A stretch of DNA of 25,734 nucleotides from WHSP01 sp964424945 (lineage in GTDB: Bacteria > Gemmatimonadota > Gemmatimonadetes > Longimicrobiales > Longimicrobiaceae): positions 1 to 25,734 of the forward strand of contig CAYRLB010000034.1 of assembly GCA_964424945.1 (NCBI GenBank), in the 5' to 3' direction. The translations under genes were made by a program, and so were the position numbers. The notes under the pieces are model-generated. The model was not told the DNA's origin. It searched no databases and saw only the letters and a list, made by a program, of their open reading frames with translations. This document shows, one piece after another, positions 23,939 to 25,734 of this stretch. The number at the start of each line of letters is the position of its first letter. Position 1 is the first letter of the stretch.

Positions 23939-24107
23939 GTCGGCGCTGAGAATCAGGCGAGTGAAACTCCTGCGCCTTCGCAGCGTATGGCATCTTCGGT
24001 CTTCTGGTTTCGGCACCGGGCCAGACTCGCAGCCGGGTGCTCCTGAGCCTGAACGCACTCCCGAAGCCCGATAGCCGCGCCCCCATTCACCCCGACCATC
24101 GCCTGGA

Positions 24108-24713
24108 ATGCCCGTTCCGACCGAGCGAACTTCCGCAGCCGTCGAGGCGCCTTCGTCCGGCGCGGCTTTCCTCACGAAGCTACCTGTCTCGCTTTCCCCC
24201 GACCGGAGTCTCCTGGTCTATTACTTCCTCACCTCCCTGCTGCTGGGCCCGGCATTCATCTTCATTCTGCTTCCCAGGTACTTCCGCTACAGGACCCTCC
24301 GCTACGATATCGATGCGGAAGGGATCCGAATGAGGTGGGGGATCCTTTCCAGGCGCGAGGTTTCCCTGACCTACGCGCGCATCCAGGATATCCATCTCGC
24401 GAGCAACGTCGTGGAACGCTGGCTCAACCTCGGGCGGATCCAGGTACAGACGGCGAGCGGCAGTGCATCGGCGGAGTTGACGATCGAGGGCATCCGGGAG
24501 ATCGAGCCGCTGCGGAATTTCCTGTACGAGCGCATGCGTGGAGCGCGGGACCGCCGCGGCAACATGGCGCAACGATCCGGAACTCTCCCGAACGTGGCGT
24601 CCGGAGCCGACGACGATGAACTGACCGCGGCCCTGCACGCGACTGCCGCCGAGATGCGGGCGATCCGTGAACTTCTCGAAAGCCGCCAGAAGGCCGGGGG
24701 TGTGACTCCATGA
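24108..24713 (+). CDS. Membrane protein with bacterial PH domain (YdbS-like)
   Basis: A 201-residue protein with a hydrophobic segment at about 35-58 followed by a bPH2/DUF304 domain (about 62-145). The typical pattern is present: YDIDAEGIRMRWGILSRRE then VSLTYARIQDIHLASNVVER and LNLGRIQVQTASG. The C-terminus is a polar helix (about 165-195). Its stop overlaps the start of the next gene, a second bPH2 protein, by 4 nt. Paired YdbS/YdbT-like genes are common; their function is not firmly established. Only a weak purine-rich stretch precedes the ATG. Confidence 0.83.
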   Translation: MPVPTERTSAAVEAPSSGAAFLTKLPVSLSPDRSLLVYYFLTSLLLGPAFIFILLPRYFRYRTLRYDIDAEGIRMRWGILSRREVSLTYARIQDIHLASNVVERWLNLGRIQVQTASGSASAELTIEGIREIEPLRNFLYERMRGARDRRGNMAQRSGTLPNVASGADDDELTAALHATAAEMRAIRELLESRQKAGGVTP

Positions 24714-25447
24714 AGCGCACATTGAGAGGCTTCGTCCTTCGGGTACTCCGCGTCCCGCCGGAGCCCGCCGTTCCACTGGGATCGACTGATGTGCGGGTCT
24801 TCCGGGCCGCGCCTGCCTACTACAGATACAAGCTCGCACTCTGGCTCGTTGCGCAAGCTGCTGCCGCGATCGGTCTCGTGGTCGGGCTGCTCGCCGTCTC
24901 GCCTGCGATCCGATCGGGCGGTCTTACCGACGGGCTCGCGATGGTCCTGACGGGAATGGAAGCCCTCGCGGTGCTGACGTTCATCGCGCAGCTTCCCGTC
25001 ACACTCGCCATTGTGCACCTCGACTTCGAGATGCGGTGGTATATCCTTTCGGACCGCAGCCTGCGAATCCGCGAAGGGATCGTCTCGCTGAAGGAAAAGA
25101 CGATGACCTTCGCGAACATCCAGAATGTCGAGATCCGCCAGAACCCGCTGCAGCGGATCCTCGGCATTGCAGATGTTAGTGTGCGATCGGCCGGAGGCGG
25201 AGGAGGAACCGGGGATGGAAAGCCTCACGCTGGAGAAGATCTTCACGAAGCCTCCTTCCACGGTGTCGATAACGCCGAGGAGATCCGCGCAGTCATCGCC
25301 GACCGGGTTCGGCAGTATCGCGACGCCGGACTCGGCGACCCCGACGATCCGGAGCCGGCACAGCCAATCGCTTCGGGTGGCGCCCTCGCCGCCGCGCGGG
25401 AGCTGCGTCGGGAGGCATCCCTACTGCGGCGAGCACTCGCTGGCTGA
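24710..25447 (+). CDS. Second membrane protein with bacterial PH domain
   Basis: A 245-residue protein with two membrane segments (about 40-65 and 80-105) and a bPH2/DUF304 domain (about 107-165). The pattern is RWYILSDRSLRIREGIVSLKE then MTFANIQNVEIRQNPLQRILGIADVSVRSA, the same fold as its upstream neighbour. A Gly-rich loop (GGGGGTGDG) interrupts the last part of the domain before the final FHGVDNAEEIRAVIADRVR helix. A polar tail with an Arg/Leu-rich helix ends the protein. ATGA overlap with the upstream gene makes a two-gene operon; the two proteins probably form a complex. Confidence 0.83.
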   Translation: MKRTLRGFVLRVLRVPPEPAVPLGSTDVRVFRAAPAYYRYKLALWLVAQAAAAIGLVVGLLAVSPAIRSGGLTDGLAMVLTGMEALAVLTFIAQLPVTLAIVHLDFEMRWYILSDRSLRIREGIVSLKEKTMTFANIQNVEIRQNPLQRILGIADVSVRSAGGGGGTGDGKPHAGEDLHEASFHGVDNAEEIRAVIADRVRQYRDAGLGDPDDPEPAQPIASGGALAAARELRREASLLRRALAG

Positions 25448-25450
25448 CCC

Positions 25451-25478
25451 GGAGCTTCCGTCACGGAGCTTCCGTCAC
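25451..25478 (+). repeat. 14-bp perfect tandem duplication
   Basis: GGAGCTTCCGTCAC occurs twice back to back, starting 4 nt after the stop codon of the preceding gene. Each copy is partly self-complementary, but there is no T-run, so it is not a standard terminator. Confidence 0.9.
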
Positions 25479-25614
25479 TAAAGGGCCGGGCACGTTCTGT
25501 TACTGAGGCAGGCGGCGCGAAAGCAGCGTGATCGCGCACCTGAAGCCGGCGTGTACTCAGCCGCCACGGGGCCCGGAATGTCCTCCGATGTGACCGCCGA
25601 TCCTGCCCGTCGAG

Positions 25615-25644
25615 TTGACACCCCGTTCCAACTGCGGGTATTTT
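25615..25644 (+). promoter_or_regulatory. Sigma70-like promoter
   Basis: A perfect TTGACA (25615-25620), an 18-nt spacer and TATTTT (25639-25644). It is the best promoter match in the window and reads toward the right edge, about 80 nt before a likely start codon. Confidence 0.6.
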
Positions 25645-25722
25645 CACGGATTCGCTTGGCTGCGGCCGGAGCGACGACCCGAATCCCCATCCTTCTCCTC
25701 CCTTCTGGGAAGATCAGCTTCG

Positions 25723-25734
25723 ATGTTCAAAGGT
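25723..25734 (+). CDS. Start of a further gene, cut by the window edge
   Basis: ATG at 25723 reads Met-Phe-Lys-Gly before the window ends. GGGAAG at 25707-25712 lies 10 nt upstream, and a good promoter precedes it. Four codons are too few to name a product. Confidence 0.35.

Noticed and set aside
24001..24040. GCACC/GGTGC hairpin between the barrel gene and the PH-domain operon
   Set aside because: The stem is short, bulged and has no T-run, so I do not call it a terminator.
25478..25690. A 70-codon - strand frame at the right end
   Set aside because: No ribosome site or recognisable sequence; it runs against the promoter and likely start codon on the + strand.

Overview
The window looks like a scaffold from a high-GC, double-membraned bacterium. 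It has a type II secretion system, an Omp85-type outer-membrane barrel and several exported proteins. A DUF5686-like barrel protein, a compact secretin and a multi-HAMP kinase cluster suggest the Gemmatimonadota or another FCB-group lineage. That placement is inference from gene content; no marker gene is present. Three runs of exactly 100 N show a draft assembly, probably metagenomic.

Layout. (1) Positions 1-6024, + strand: a tightly coupled signalling operon of a hybrid histidine kinase with three receiver domains (5' end outside the window), CheR, a CheB methylesterase without receiver, and a REC-PAS-histidine kinase. CheR and the last kinase are each interrupted by an N gap. (2) 6437-7379: a small membrane protein (+) and a small exported protein (-), convergent around a hairpin terminator. 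(3) 18642 down to 7544, - strand: an eleven-gene type II secretion locus in the order gspG-F-H-I-J-K-L-M-C-D-E, mostly with 1-4 nt overlaps. The gap between gspC and gspD is flanked by the same 55 bp on both sides and is probably a false gap. (4) 21557 down to 18835, - strand: lutC followed by a fused lutB-lutA gene for L-lactate oxidation. (5) 21731-23938, + strand: a large DUF5686/Omp85-like outer-membrane protein, divergent from lutC. (6) 24108-25447, + strand: two overlapping genes for membrane proteins with bacterial PH domains. (7) The 3' edge has a good sigma70-like promoter and the first codons of a further gene.

How it works together. The first operon has the enzymes of reversible glutamate methylation (CheR, CheB) between two histidine kinases, with no chemoreceptor, CheA or CheW in view. 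It is probably a methylation-tuned phosphorelay rather than a flagellar chemotaxis system. The Gsp genes supply the ATPase (E), platform (F, L, M, C), pseudopilus (G-K) and outer-membrane channel (D) of one secretion machine. The prepilin peptidase (GspO) it needs is not in the window. LutC and LutBA form an iron-sulphur lactate oxidase. Nothing in the window is clearly mobile: no transposase, integrase, tRNA, rRNA or CRISPR array was seen. The most unusual points are the CheR/CheB-kinase cluster, the rearranged gsp order with a compact secretin, the Gly-Pro repeat tail of GspI, the LutB-LutA fusion and the false gap.
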